A stretch of 64,000 nt of DNA from Pseudomonas sp. PDM14 (GTDB lineage Bacteria > Pseudomonadota > Gammaproteobacteria > Pseudomonadales > Pseudomonadaceae). The position numbers were made by a program, and so were the translations under genes. The notes beneath the pieces were generated by a model. That model made no database searches. It was not told where the DNA came from and saw only the letters and a list, made by a program, of their open reading frames with translations. Location of the stretch: positions 310,001-374,000 of the forward strand of contig NZ_JACVAQ010000003.1 of assembly GCF_014851905.1 (NCBI RefSeq), in the 5' to 3' direction. The stretch's first letter is position 1. Each line of letters opens with the position of its first letter. Below, piece after piece: positions 10,773-19,380 of the stretch.

Positions 10773-11828
10773 ATGAGCAAGTTCTGGAGCCCCTTCGTCA
10801 AGGACCTGGTGCCTTACGTGCCGGGTGAGCAGCCGAAACTGGCCAAGCTGGTCAAGCTCAACACCAACGAGAACCCCTTCGGCCCATCGCCGAAGGCCAT
10901 CGCGGCGATGCAGACCGAGCTGAACGACAACCTGCGCCTGTACCCGGACCCCAACGGCGAGCGCCTGAAGCAGGCGGTGGCCGAGTACTACGGCGTGACC
11001 GCCGCGGAGGTGTTCGTCGGCAACGGCTCGGACGAGGTTCTGGCGCACGCCTTCCACGGCCTGTTTCAGAACGGCAGGCCGTTGCTGTTCCCGGATGTCA
11101 CCTACAGCTTCTACCCGGTGTACTGCGGCCTGTACGGCATCGAGTTCGAGGCGCTGCCGTTGGACGATGCATTTCAGATCCGCGTCGAGGATTACGCGCG
11201 GCCCAATGGCGGCATCATCTTCCCCAACCCCAACGCACCGACCGGTTGCGCCCTGGGGCTGGAGGCGATTGAGCGCCTGCTGCAGGCCAACCCGGACAGC
11301 GTGGTGCTGATCGACGAGGCCTACATCGACTTCGGCGGCGAGACGGCCATTGGCCTGGTGGGCAAGTACCCCAACCTGCTGGTCAGCCAGACCCTGTCCA
11401 AGTCGCGTTCGCTGGCCGGACTGCGCGTCGGCATCGCGGTCGGTCACCCGGACCTGATCGAGGCGCTGGAGCGGATCAAGAACAGCTTCAACTCCTACCC
11501 GCTGGACCGCATGGCCATCGTCGGCGCTGCGGCGGCATTCGAGGACAAGGAATACTTCGAGCAAACCTGCCAGGCGGTGATCGACAGCCGCGAGCAGGTG
11601 GTTGGCGCGCTGACCGGGCTGGGCTTCGAGGTGCTGCCGTCGGCGGCCAACTTCGTCTTCGCCCGTCACCCGCAACGCGATGCCGGCGAGCTGGCGGCGG
11701 CGCTGCGCGAACACGGTGTGATCGTGCGGCACTTCAAGCAGCAGCGCATTGCCCAGTTCCTGCGCATCACCATCGGTGCGACGGAGCAGAACCAGGCGCT
11801 GCTCGATGCCTTGCAGCAGATCCTCTGA
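10773..11828 (+). CDS. hisC: histidinol-phosphate aminotransferase
   Basis: PLP-dependent class II aminotransferase acting on imidazole acetol phosphate in histidine synthesis. The 351 aa product has [13 protein letters not shown] at the N-terminus, [16 protein letters not shown] and the PLP lysine Lys210 in [19 protein letters not shown] 10773 follows GAGGAGAGAGGG closely. The longer frame from 10719 runs through the palindromic repeat and is unlikely to be translated. It is the last gene before a strong terminator. Confidence 0.95.
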   Translation: MSKFWSPFVKDLVPYVPGEQPKLAKLVKLNTNENPFGPSPKAIAAMQTELNDNLRLYPDPNGERLKQAVAEYYGVTAAEVFVGNGSDEVLAHAFHGLFQNGRPLLFPDVTYSFYPVYCGLYGIEFEALPLDDAFQIRVEDYARPNGGIIFPNPNAPTGCALGLEAIERLLQANPDSVVLIDEAYIDFGGETAIGLVGKYPNLLVSQTLSKSRSLAGLRVGIAVGHPDLIEALERIKNSFNSYPLDRMAIVGAAAAFEDKEYFEQTCQAVIDSREQVVGALTGLGFEVLPSAANFVFARHPQRDAGELAAALREHGVIVRHFKQQRIAQFLRITIGATEQNQALLDALQQIL

Positions 11829-11871
11829 TGATCCATTCGCAGCGGCCCGAAGCGGCCTGCTGCTGGAAATG

Positions 11872-11898
11872 AAAACGGCGCCCGAAGGCGCCGTTTTT
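11872..11898 (+). terminator. rho-independent terminator after hisC
   Basis: An 11-bp perfect stem (AAAACGGCGCC against GGCGCCGTTTT) with a CGAA tetraloop and five T at the 3' end, 43 bases after the hisC stop. The A-run on the other arm allows use from the opposite strand too. Confidence 0.9.
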
Positions 11899-11915
11899 CA
11901 TTGTGCAAAGGTGTC

Positions 11916-12040
11916 GATCGTTCCCGCGCTCTGCGTGGGAATGCGTGTTGTGGCGCTCCGCGCCACGCCCCTACCGGCGCATGAGCCTGTCGGACGCGCA
12001 GCGTCCTGGGAGGCATGCCCACGCGGAGCGTGGGAACGAC
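11916..12040. repeat. palindromic intergenic element, copy 1
   Basis: About 125 bp bounded by inverted ends: GATCGTTCCCGCGCTCTGCG on the left and CGCGGAGCGTGGGAACGA on the right. Internal shorter palindromes are GGCGCTCCGCGCC-like and GGACGCGCAGCGTCC. It lies in the convergent gap between hisC and the small lipoprotein gene. Similar elements sit at 24100, 27536 and 37877. Confidence 0.8.
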
Positions 12041-12059
12041 CGGCGTGGGGGGGGCAGCC

Positions 12060-12269
12060 TTACGGCGTCTGCTTGGCCATGTCCTGCAGGCGCTGTGCGC
12101 TCTTGGCGTTGGCGTCCTCGATCTGTTGCTTGAGCTGGGCGATCTGCTGCTGCGCCTGCGCGGCCTGTTCGGCTTGCAGGCTGGCCTGGGTCGCGGTGGC
12201 GCCGCCGTCGCAGGCGCTCAGGGTGAGCAGGGCGGAGGCAATCAGCAGGGGCGAGACGATAGTGCGCAT
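12060..12269 (-). CDS. small lipoprotein of unknown function
   Basis: A 69 aa product. The N-terminus is a lipoprotein signal (RTIVSPLLIASALL, lipobox LSAC with the modified cysteine near residue 20). The rest is an Ala/Gln-rich helical stretch (QAEQAAQAQQQIAQLKQQ) likely to form a coiled coil. The start at 12269 has AAGGAG 7 bases upstream, and a longer frame to 12323 lacks one. It lies 61 bases downstream of the yegD-like gene on the same strand. It resembles Lpp-like short envelope lipoproteins only in general build, so I assign no function. Confidence 0.7.
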   Translation of the reverse strand: MRTIVSPLLIASALLTLSACDGGATATQASLQAEQAAQAQQQIAQLKQQIEDANAKSAQRLQDMAKQTP

Positions 12270-12330
12270 GGCGGCTCCTTGAGCGAGAAGCCGCCACCAT
12301 AGCGCAGTGCACGTGGCGCGCACAGGCGAC

Positions 12331-13596
12331 TCAGCCGTAACGCTTCTTCGCCTCGATGGCCAGGCCGCTGCCGATGCTGCCGAAGGTGTTGCCTTCGGTG
12401 GCGCGGGCGTTGGGCAGCAGGGCGCAGATGCTCTGGCGCAGCGCCGGGATGCCGCTGGAGCCGCCGGTGAAGAACACCGTGTCGATGGCCTCGGCCTTCA
12501 CCCCAGCCTGGACCAGCAGCGCGCTGACGCCGTCACGCACGCGCTCGAGCAGGCCGCCGATGGCCTGGTCGAACAGCGTGCGGTCGAGCAACACGGCCAG
12601 GTCGGTTTCGACGCGGCCGAGGTCGATGCGGTGCTGCGGCTGCTCGGTCAGGGCGATCTTGCTCTCCTCCACCTGCATCGCCAGCCAGTGCCCGGCGCGC
12701 TGCTCGATCAGCTTGAACAGGCGGTCGATGCCGGTTGGGTCGACGATGTCGTAGCGCATGTTCTGCAGGGCCAGCTGCGACTTCTGCGCGTAAACCGCGT
12801 TGATCGTGTGCCAAGTGGCGAGGTTGAGGTGGTAGCTGGTCGGCATGAAGGCGTCGCTTTTCATCCGGCTGCCGTAGCCGAACAGCGGCATCACGCCTTC
12901 CAGGCTCAGCTGCTTGTCAAAGTCGGTACCGCCGATGTGCACGCCGCCGGTGGCGAGGATGTCGCTCTGGCGGTCGGCGAGATCGCGGCGCTCGGGCGAC
13001 AGGCGGATCAGCGAGAAGTCCGAGGTACCGCCGCCGATGTCGACGATCAGCACACGCTCCTCGCGGGTGATGCTGCGCTCGTAGTCGAAGGCCGCGGCGA
13101 TCGGCTCGAACTGGAAGGACACGTCCTTGAAACCGAGCTTGTGCGCCACCGCGGTGAGGGTGTTGGCGGCCTCGGCATCGGCAACCGGGTCGTCGTCGAC
13201 GAAGAACACCGGGCGGCCCAGGACCACCTGGTCGAACTCGCGGCCGGCGAAGGCCTCGGCGCGTTTTTTCAGTTCACCGATGAAGAATCCGAGCAGGTCG
13301 CGAAAGGGCAGGGCGCTGCCGAGCACGGTGGTTTCGCTTTTCAGCAGCTTGGAGCCGAGCAGGCTCTTCAGCGAGCGCATCAGGCGGCCTTCGTAGCCTT
13401 CCAGGTACTCGCCGAGCGCCTGGCGGCCGTAGACCGGGCGGCGTTCCTCGCTGTTGAAGAAGACCACGGAGGGCAGGGTGATCTTGCCGTCTTCCAGTTC
13501 CAGCAGCGGCTCTACGCCTGCGCGCCACCAGCCAACGGTGGAGTTGGAGGTGCCGAAGTCGATGCCCAGGGCGTTGGCAGAAAAATCCTGACTCAT
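12331..13596 (-). CDS. yegD: YegD-like Hsp70-family protein
   Basis: A 421 aa protein with the actin/Hsp70 ATPase fold: phosphate-1 loop LGIDFGTSNSTVGW (residues about 9-22), phosphate-2 loop VLIVDIGGGTSDFSL near 208, and a C-terminal adenosine motif VFFTGGSSGIPALRQ. It lacks the DnaK substrate-binding domain and lid, which fits the YegD subfamily of truncated Hsp70 proteins, whose role is poorly known. It probably binds ATP in the cytosol. It stands alone apart from the small lipoprotein downstream. Confidence 0.85.
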   Translation of the reverse strand: MSQDFSANALGIDFGTSNSTVGWWRAGVEPLLELEDGKITLPSVVFFNSEERRPVYGRQALGEYLEGYEGRLMRSLKSLLGSKLLKSETTVLGSALPFRDLLGFFIGELKKRAEAFAGREFDQVVLGRPVFFVDDDPVADAEAANTLTAVAHKLGFKDVSFQFEPIAAAFDYERSITREERVLIVDIGGGTSDFSLIRLSPERRDLADRQSDILATGGVHIGGTDFDKQLSLEGVMPLFGYGSRMKSDAFMPTSYHLNLATWHTINAVYAQKSQLALQNMRYDIVDPTGIDRLFKLIEQRAGHWLAMQVEESKIALTEQPQHRIDLGRVETDLAVLLDRTLFDQAIGGLLERVRDGVSALLVQAGVKAEAIDTVFFTGGSSGIPALRQSICALLPNARATEGNTFGSIGSGLAIEAKKRYG

Positions 13597-13777
13597 GCTG
13601 CTGCGGTTCCGGTGAAAAAACGGCCGCGCAGTTTATGCGAGAGTCGCGTCCTGCGCTCGGGCAATTGTGTGCCGACCATCGGTGACCAATGGCCGGTGCT
13701 GACGGATGGCGCGAGGCCTGGTGAGTCGGCTGGTCGTCGACGACAGCAGACGCCGCCGACCAGCTGGATGACGCGGA

Positions 13778-14506
13778 TTACTCGTGGTGCGCTTCGCCGA
13801 GGAAGGTCAGCGAGGTAAAGAGGCCGCGCTCGCTGATGTCCTTGTCGTTCTGTACCGGCACGTACAGCGACGCGGCGATGATGTTCAGGCCCTCGTTGCG
13901 CACCACGACCTGGGCACGGCCGTCGGCATCGGTTTCAGCGCTGATCTGGTGCGGCGCGCCGCGGTAGTCGCCGATCAGCTTGACCCCGGCTGCCGGTTTG
14001 CCGTCGACCAGCACGCGTACCGGCAGCGGTTTGCCGACGCCGACGCCGAGCGGGTCGACCTCGGGCACGATCACCAGTTTCAGGGCGTCCAGCTTCGGCA
14101 GCTTGGCGCCGACCTGGTGGATGGCCAGGCTGTACTTCCAGGTGTGCAGTGAGTGCACGGAGTTCGGCACCTGCGAGCGGCCCTGGTTGACCCACTTCTT
14201 GTCCGGCGTCTGCGACCAGGCGCCGTTGTCCAAGGCAACGGCCACCACGGCAGCGGGTTTGAGCGGTTGCAGGCGGGCATGGTCGTCGAGGCGCTGGATG
14301 GTCACCGGGATCATCTTGCCGGCGGCGTTGTAGGCCCAGGCAGCGGCGACCTTGTCGGCCTTGAAGGCATCGTCCTCGGCGCCGTGGCCGTAGACCACCT
14401 CGATGTTGCCGCGGCGCTGTTCGGTCCACAGACCGTGGGCCTGGGTAGTGGCGGTGAACAGACTGGCGCAGAGGCCGGCGAGCAGCAGGGAATGGCGGTT
14501 GAGCAT
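13778..14506 (-). CDS. DUF4198 periplasmic protein
   Basis: A 242 aa exported protein with a signal peptide of 23 residues (HSLLLAGLCASLFTATTQAHG) and a DUF4198 domain. The second half (VGVGKPLPVRVLVDGKPAAG, DADGRAQVVVRNEGLNII) looks like a beta-sandwich carrying a carboxypeptidase-regulatory-like repeat. The mature protein begins HGLW, placing a histidine at or near the new N-terminus, a feature seen in some metal-binding periplasmic proteins. It starts 17 bases after the TonB receptor gene ends, so the two are probably co-transcribed. It may bind or pass on a metal or metal complex, which is an inference. Confidence 0.75.
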   Translation of the reverse strand: MLNRHSLLLAGLCASLFTATTQAHGLWTEQRRGNIEVVYGHGAEDDAFKADKVAAAWAYNAAGKMIPVTIQRLDDHARLQPLKPAAVVAVALDNGAWSQTPDKKWVNQGRSQVPNSVHSLHTWKYSLAIHQVGAKLPKLDALKLVIVPEVDPLGVGVGKPLPVRVLVDGKPAAGVKLIGDYRGAPHQISAETDADGRAQVVVRNEGLNIIAASLYVPVQNDKDISERGLFTSLTFLGEAHHE

Positions 14507-14523
14507 GGCAGAAGTCCTTTTGA

Positions 14524-16617
14524 TCAGAGGTTGACGGTGAGGCTGAGGCTGACGTTGCGCGGGTCACCCGGCATGACCCAGGTGCTGTTGTAGGCGCGTT
14601 CGTAATACTTGCGGTCGAACAGGTTGTTCAGGTTCAGGCCGACGGTGAGGTTGTCACTGGCCTTGTAGTGGGCGAGCAGGTCGACGGTGCTGTAGGCAGG
14701 TACTTCGAAGTCGGTGCCGGCCTGGCCGGAGCGGTCGCCGACGTAGTTGGCCGCGGCGCCGATGTCCGAGCCGCGCAGCGCGCCGTTCTGGAATTCGTAC
14801 ACGGCCATCACGCTGCCGCTGTGACGGGCGATGCCGAGCAGGTCGCTGCCCTCGGGCAGGGCGGCGTCGCCCTTGGTCACTTCGGCATCGATGTAGGCGT
14901 AGGCGCCGATCACGCGCAGGGCGTCGGTGAGCTGCCCGCTGACCTGCAGGTCCAGGCCCTGGCTGCGTGCTTCGCCGGCAGCGATGCTGTTGCCGAGGGC
15001 GTCGGTGGTCAGCACGTTTTCCTTGTCGATGCGAAACAGCGCCACGGTGGCGCCGACGCGGCTGTCGAACAGGTCGAGCTTGAGGCCGGTCTCGTAGCCG
15101 ATGCCCTTCTCCGGTTTGAACACCTGGCCCTGGTTGCCGATGCTGTTGGGGCGGAACGAGGTGGAGGCGTTGGCGAACACGCCGACCTCGGGCGTGAGCT
15201 GGTAGAGGGCGCCGATACGCGGGGTGGCGACATCCTTTTCCTGGGTGTTGGCAACACCGCTGGTGCGGTTCAGCGAGGTCTGCTCGAAATGCTCCAGACG
15301 TACGCCGAGCAGCCCGCGCAGGCGCTCGGTGAAGGCGATCTGGTCCTGCAGGTTGAGCGCGTAGCTTTCGGTGTGCTCGTGAAAGTCGTTGCGGTTGACG
15401 ATGGCCGGCTTCGGCTGGCCGTACACCGGGTTGTAGATGTCCTGGCCGTAGCCCAGCGAGGTCACGCTTTGCGGGTACTTCTGGCTGTTGCGGTAGTTCT
15501 CGTACTCCAGACCGATCAGGCTCTGGTGCTGCCAGCCACCCAGCTCGAAGCTGCCGTGCAGCTCGGCCTGGGTGATGTTGTCGTTCCATTCGAAATCGCG
15601 CTGGCGATAGAAGCGCGTGACCACGTCGCCGACCAGGCGCTGGGTCTCCGAGCTGTCGCCTTCGAGCGTGCCCTGGGTGTAGTGGTTGGCCAGGCGCAGT
15701 TTCCAGCTTTCGTTGAGGTAGTGCTCGAGGGCGAGGTCGAGGGTCTGGTTGTTGTTCTCGATGTCGCCGTCGTTGGGCTCGCCGAGGAAGGTCGAGCGTT
15801 TCACCCCGCCCAGTTCGCCATTCACCGCCGGGATGCCACGGTCGAACACCGATTCGGTGCGCGAGAATTCGCTGTCGATCAGCAGACGCGTGTCCGGGCT
15901 GAGCTGCCAGATGAGCGACGGACTGACGATCTGCCGCCGGTTGCCGGCGTAGTCGCGGAAGCTGTCGTTGTCTTCGACCGCCAGGTTGACCCGTGACAGC
16001 AGGCTGCCGTCCTCGCTGAGCGGGGTGTTGACGTCCAGGCTGCCGCGGTAGCGATCCCAGGTGCCGGCGCTGGCCTTGAAGGTACTGAAGGCCTGCTCCT
16101 GCGGACGCTTGCTGACGATGTTGATCATCCCGCCCGGATCGCCGCGGCCATACAGGCTGGCAGCCGGACCCTTGAGCACTTCGATGCGTTCGATGGCCGA
16201 GGCGTCGGGGGCGCTGTAGCTGCCGCGGTTGACCGCGAAGCCGTTCTTGTACAGCTCGCCGGTGGTGAAACCGCGCACGCTGTAGTTGAGGAAGGTCAGG
16301 CCGCCGAAGTTGTTCTGCCGGGCCACGCCGCCGGCGAAATCCAGGGCGCGGTCGAGGCGGGTGACGTTGAGGTCGTCGAGCACCTGGGTTGGCACCACGT
16401 TGATGCTCTGCGGGGTGTCGCGGATGTCGGTGTCGGTCTTGGTCGCGGTGGCCGAGCGCGTGGCGCGGTAGCCGCGGACCGGGCCATCGGCGTTTTCGCT
16501 GGCGTGTTCGCCGGTGATCGCCAGCTCGTCGAGGACCAGGGTTTCGGCGGCCCAGGCGGGTTGACCGAGCAGACTTGCGGTTATTCCCGCGAGAAGAAGT
16601 TTTGGTGGGTATTTCAT
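14524..16617 (-). CDS. TonB-dependent outer-membrane receptor, siderophore type
   Basis: A 697 aa receptor with a signal peptide ending PAWA, a TonB-box-like stretch soon after (TLVLDELAITG), a plug domain (DTPQSINVVPTQVLDDL, ERIEVLKGPAASLYGRGDPGGMINIVSKRPQ) and a 22-strand-type barrel. There is no STN signalling domain. The protein ends in VSLSLTVNL, with Leu instead of the usual terminal aromatic residue. AAGGA lies 8 bases before the start. It is followed by the DUF4198 gene. The plug resembles ferrichrome/ferrioxamine receptors, but the ligand cannot be read from sequence. Confidence 0.88.
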   Translation of the reverse strand: MKYPPKLLLAGITASLLGQPAWAAETLVLDELAITGEHASENADGPVRGYRATRSATATKTDTDIRDTPQSINVVPTQVLDDLNVTRLDRALDFAGGVARQNNFGGLTFLNYSVRGFTTGELYKNGFAVNRGSYSAPDASAIERIEVLKGPAASLYGRGDPGGMINIVSKRPQEQAFSTFKASAGTWDRYRGSLDVNTPLSEDGSLLSRVNLAVEDNDSFRDYAGNRRQIVSPSLIWQLSPDTRLLIDSEFSRTESVFDRGIPAVNGELGGVKRSTFLGEPNDGDIENNNQTLDLALEHYLNESWKLRLANHYTQGTLEGDSSETQRLVGDVVTRFYRQRDFEWNDNITQAELHGSFELGGWQHQSLIGLEYENYRNSQKYPQSVTSLGYGQDIYNPVYGQPKPAIVNRNDFHEHTESYALNLQDQIAFTERLRGLLGVRLEHFEQTSLNRTSGVANTQEKDVATPRIGALYQLTPEVGVFANASTSFRPNSIGNQGQVFKPEKGIGYETGLKLDLFDSRVGATVALFRIDKENVLTTDALGNSIAAGEARSQGLDLQVSGQLTDALRVIGAYAYIDAEVTKGDAALPEGSDLLGIARHSGSVMAVYEFQNGALRGSDIGAAANYVGDRSGQAGTDFEVPAYSTVDLLAHYKASDNLTVGLNLNNLFDRKYYERAYNSTWVMPGDPRNVSLSLTVNL

Positions 16618-16635
16618 GTCACTTCCTTATATAGA

Positions 16636-16650
16636 TGAAATAACATAACA
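16636..16650. promoter_or_regulatory. weak Zur- or Fur-like site before the TonB receptor
   Basis: The reverse strand reads TGTTATGTTATTTCA inside an unusually A+T-rich leader (about 16619-16665), just upstream of the receptor start at 16617. It partly matches a Zur-type TGTTAT palindrome and matches the Fur consensus only loosely. Metal control of this receptor would be expected, but this site is not proof. Confidence 0.25.
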
Positions 16651-16798
16651 AAATAAGCATTCAGAAAACCAGCGCTATCTGAGCATCCGTTGCGCCTGTC
16701 CGTGAACGCGCGCGGTGGAAGCGTCCCGGCGAGGATGGCACTGCCGATTCCATGGCCGGTGCCGCTACACTGCGTCTTCGCCTCGAAGAGACCCGCCC

Positions 16799-17794
16799 AT
16801 GCCCTCATCCGCCACGCCGCTGAGTTATGCCGAACGCGCGCTGCTGTTCGCCCAACTGGGGGCACTGGAGCAGGCTGGCGTACCGGTCGAGCGCGCTTTC
16901 GCCACGCTGCAGTTGCGCCCGCAAACACAGCAGCGGGTGGCCGTGATGATCCGCCATCTGCAGCAGGGCCGGGACCTGGCGCGCGCCGGTCAGCAGTCGG
17001 CGCTGTTCTCGTCACTGGAGGTGACACTGGTCGGCGCGGCGCAGGCTGCCGGCAGCCCGGCGCGCCTGTACCAGCGCCTGGCGCACACCTATGCGCAGCG
17101 CGCCGAGCAGGCCAAGGCCCTGCGTTCACGGCTGATGTTGCCGGTGGCGGTGTTGCTGCTGGCGCTGTTGATTCAGCCGCTGCCGAGCCTGGTGGCGGGT
17201 GACCTGAGCCTTACCGGCTACCTGTGGGGCGTGCTGCAGCCGCTGCTGTTCCTTGCTGCGCTGGGATGGATCATGCGCTGGCTGATCCAGCGTGCCGAGC
17301 GCCCAGCCGCAGCGCGGCCCGGTGTGCTGGATCGCCTGCTGCTCGCCCTGCCACTGCTCGGTGCGGCCTACGCCAGGCGCAACGTGCGTGACTATGTCGA
17401 AAGCCTGGGCCTGATGCTGGAGTCGGGTCTGGCGATGTTCGAGGCGCTGCCCAAGGCCACGGCGACCCTCAGCAGCAGCGTGTTGCGCCAGGATTTCCTC
17501 GCCCTGCAGCAACGCGTGTTGGCCGGTGCGCCGCTGGCCACGGCGCTGCAGCCATTGCGTGTTCCCGGCAAGGCGCAACTGGCCGGCCTGGTGCGCACGG
17601 GCGAGGCCAGCGGTACGCTGCCGGCGACCTTGCTGAGTTATGCCAGTCGCGAAAGCCAGGCCCTGGCCAGCTTTCAGGAACAGCTCGCGACGTGGGGCCC
17701 GCGTCTGGTCTATGCGGCGGTGGCGCTGTGGATGGCCTACGGCCTGATCACCGGCGCCGGCGTATTCACCACGCTGCCTGCCGAGCTGCGCTGA
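16799..17794 (+). CDS. orphan type II secretion F-family membrane protein
   Basis: A 331 aa protein with two GspF/PilC (T2SSF) repeats (about residues 12-130 and 195-325). It has membrane helices near 113-135 (LMLPVAVLLLALLIQ), 147-167 and 305-325. GspF/PilC proteins are inner-membrane platform components of type II secretion and type IV pili, normally about 400 aa and encoded beside gspE/pilB. No ATPase, pilin or other gsp/pil gene lies nearby, and this protein is shorter than usual. The start at 16799 is chosen by homology-like length. The upstream frame to 16715 looks non-coding. Confidence 0.75.
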   Translation: MPSSATPLSYAERALLFAQLGALEQAGVPVERAFATLQLRPQTQQRVAVMIRHLQQGRDLARAGQQSALFSSLEVTLVGAAQAAGSPARLYQRLAHTYAQRAEQAKALRSRLMLPVAVLLLALLIQPLPSLVAGDLSLTGYLWGVLQPLLFLAALGWIMRWLIQRAERPAAARPGVLDRLLLALPLLGAAYARRNVRDYVESLGLMLESGLAMFEALPKATATLSSSVLRQDFLALQQRVLAGAPLATALQPLRVPGKAQLAGLVRTGEASGTLPATLLSYASRESQALASFQEQLATWGPRLVYAAVALWMAYGLITGAGVFTTLPAELR

Positions 17795-17973
17795 GCGGCA
17801 TCGTGTAGTGGCGGCCGCTCGCCACTCCCTGTGTGTGGGCGGCGTGAATCCGCCAGTCAGGCCCGGCGCAAGCGCGCAGAAGCGGCTGCTTTACTGGCGG
17901 AAGCACCTCGGTATGTGTCTTGCTAGGTCAATCGGTCGACTCACAGACGCCATCCACGCAGTTGGAATTCATA

Positions 17974-18843
17974 ATGAAAAGAGCCTCTCACCATCAATTG
18001 CGCAGCGACTTCCGTGCCTTGCTTGCCGCGCATGCCTGTTACCACACCGCTTCCGTGTTCGATCCGATGTCGGCGCGCATTGCCGCCGACCTGGGTTTCG
18101 AGGTCGGCATCCTCGGCGGCTCGGTGGCCTCCTTGCAGGTGCTCGCCGCGCCTGACTTCGCCCTGATCACCCTCAGCGAGTTCGTCGAACAGGCCGCACG
18201 CATCGGCCGTGTCGCACGCCTGCCGGTAATCGCTGACGCCGACCACGGCTACGGCAACGCACTCAACGTGATGCGCACGGTGACCGAGCTGGAACGCGCC
18301 GGCATCGCCGCGCTGACCATCGAGGACACCCTGTTGCCGGCCCAGTTCGGGCGCAAGTCGACCGACCTGATCAGCGTCGGCGAAGGCGTCGGCAAGATCC
18401 GTGCGGCGCTGGAAGCACGGGTCGACGACGAGCTGGCGATCATCGCCCGCACCCACGCCGGTGTGCTCGACGTGAGCGAAGTGATCAACCGCACCAAGGC
18501 CTACCAGGCCGCCGGCGCCGACGGCATCTGCATGGTCGGCGTGCGCGACTTCGAGCACCTCGAACAGATCGCCGAGCACCTCAGCGTGCCGCTGATGCTG
18601 GTGACCTACGGCAACCCGTCGCTGCGCGACGATGCGCGCCTGGCCGAACTCGGCGTGCGCATCGCGGTGGACGGCCACGCCGCCTACTTCGCCGCGATCA
18701 AGGCGACCTACGACTGCCTGCGCGAGCAGCGCCAGATCACCGCCGGCACGTCCGATCTCAGCGCCTCCGAGCTGTCGCACAAGTACACCCAGCCCGAGGA
18801 CTACATCGTCTGGGCGCGCGAGTTCATGGACGTCAAGGAGTAG
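17974..18843 (+). CDS. oxaloacetate decarboxylase, ICL/PEP mutase family
   Basis: A 289 aa cytosolic enzyme of the isocitrate lyase/PEP mutase fold. It has [20 protein letters not shown], the metal-site segment [20 protein letters not shown], and [12 protein letters not shown]. Length and sequence fit the P. aeruginosa PA4872 type, characterised as an oxaloacetate decarboxylase rather than a lyase or PEP mutase. ATG 17974 was chosen over an in-frame ATG at 17920. The ribosome site (GGAA) is weak for both. A DksA-like gene follows on the same strand. Confidence 0.8.
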   Translation: MKRASHHQLRSDFRALLAAHACYHTASVFDPMSARIAADLGFEVGILGGSVASLQVLAAPDFALITLSEFVEQAARIGRVARLPVIADADHGYGNALNVMRTVTELERAGIAALTIEDTLLPAQFGRKSTDLISVGEGVGKIRAALEARVDDELAIIARTHAGVLDVSEVINRTKAYQAAGADGICMVGVRDFEHLEQIAEHLSVPLMLVTYGNPSLRDDARLAELGVRIAVDGHAAYFAAIKATYDCLREQRQITAGTSDLSASELSHKYTQPEDYIVWAREFMDVKE

Positions 18844-18923
18844 GGCGCCCGTCGCGCTGGCCAAACCATCGCGCCTGGCGTATGTCTCTACCGGGGTAGG
18901 CAGATAAACGTGCGGAGGTAGTC

Positions 18924-19187
18924 ATGGCCGGCGGATGGACCAGCGATGGGGCGGTGCAGGACCAGATCGACAGCAGCATCGAGGATGCCGTGCAGCGCGC
19001 ACGCAGCCAGCTGCCCAAGGGCGAGAGCCTGCAGCACTGCGAGGAGTGCGGGGCGAAGATTCCCGAGGCGCGGCGTCAGGCTGTGCCCGGTGTGCACCTG
19101 TGCGTGGCCTGCCAGAGCGAGCAGGACAAACAGGCCAGCCACAGCGGCTACAACCGCCGTGGCAGCAAGGACAGCCAGCTGCGCTGA
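18924..19187 (+). CDS. DksA/TraR-type zinc finger protein
   Basis: An 87 aa protein with a DksA/TraR C4 zinc finger: CEECGAKIPEARR, then VHLCVAC (four cysteines at the DksA spacing), after an acidic N-terminal helix. Short DksA paralogues can bind the RNA polymerase secondary channel. This one lacks the long coiled coil, so a DksA-like role is uncertain. GGAGG lies 7-11 bases before the start. The fold-back repeat begins immediately after its stop. Confidence 0.85.
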   Translation: MAGGWTSDGAVQDQIDSSIEDAVQRARSQLPKGESLQHCEECGAKIPEARRQAVPGVHLCVACQSEQDKQASHSGYNRRGSKDSQLR

Positions 19188-19192
19188 GCCTC

Positions 19193-19380
19193 AGAACCTG
19201 TTTGCGATCTCCTGGCTCGCGGCCATACGGCGTTAAAAACGCCTTGGGTCGCCAGCCCGGTCGGAATGCTCATTTACCATTCGTAAAGTCGAATGCGACT
19301 CCAAGCGTTCCTCGGGCGTTTTTGTGGGGCCGCCGAGGCCTTGTCTGGCTCTAATCCAGAAGATCGTAAACAGGTCCTCA
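19193..19380. repeat. 188 bp fold-back intergenic element
   Basis: Outer inverted ends match closely: AGAACCTGTTTGCGATCT on the left, and the complement of AGATCGTAAACAGGTCCTC on the right, about 23 bp with few mismatches. Inside are a GGCGTTAAAAACGCC hairpin and a partly matching GGGCGTTTTTG segment. The element fills the whole gap between the DksA-like gene and the TorF-like gene and supplies the TorF stop codon (19378-19380). It has no ORF, so it is MITE- or REP-like if it recurs elsewhere. Confidence 0.75.
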
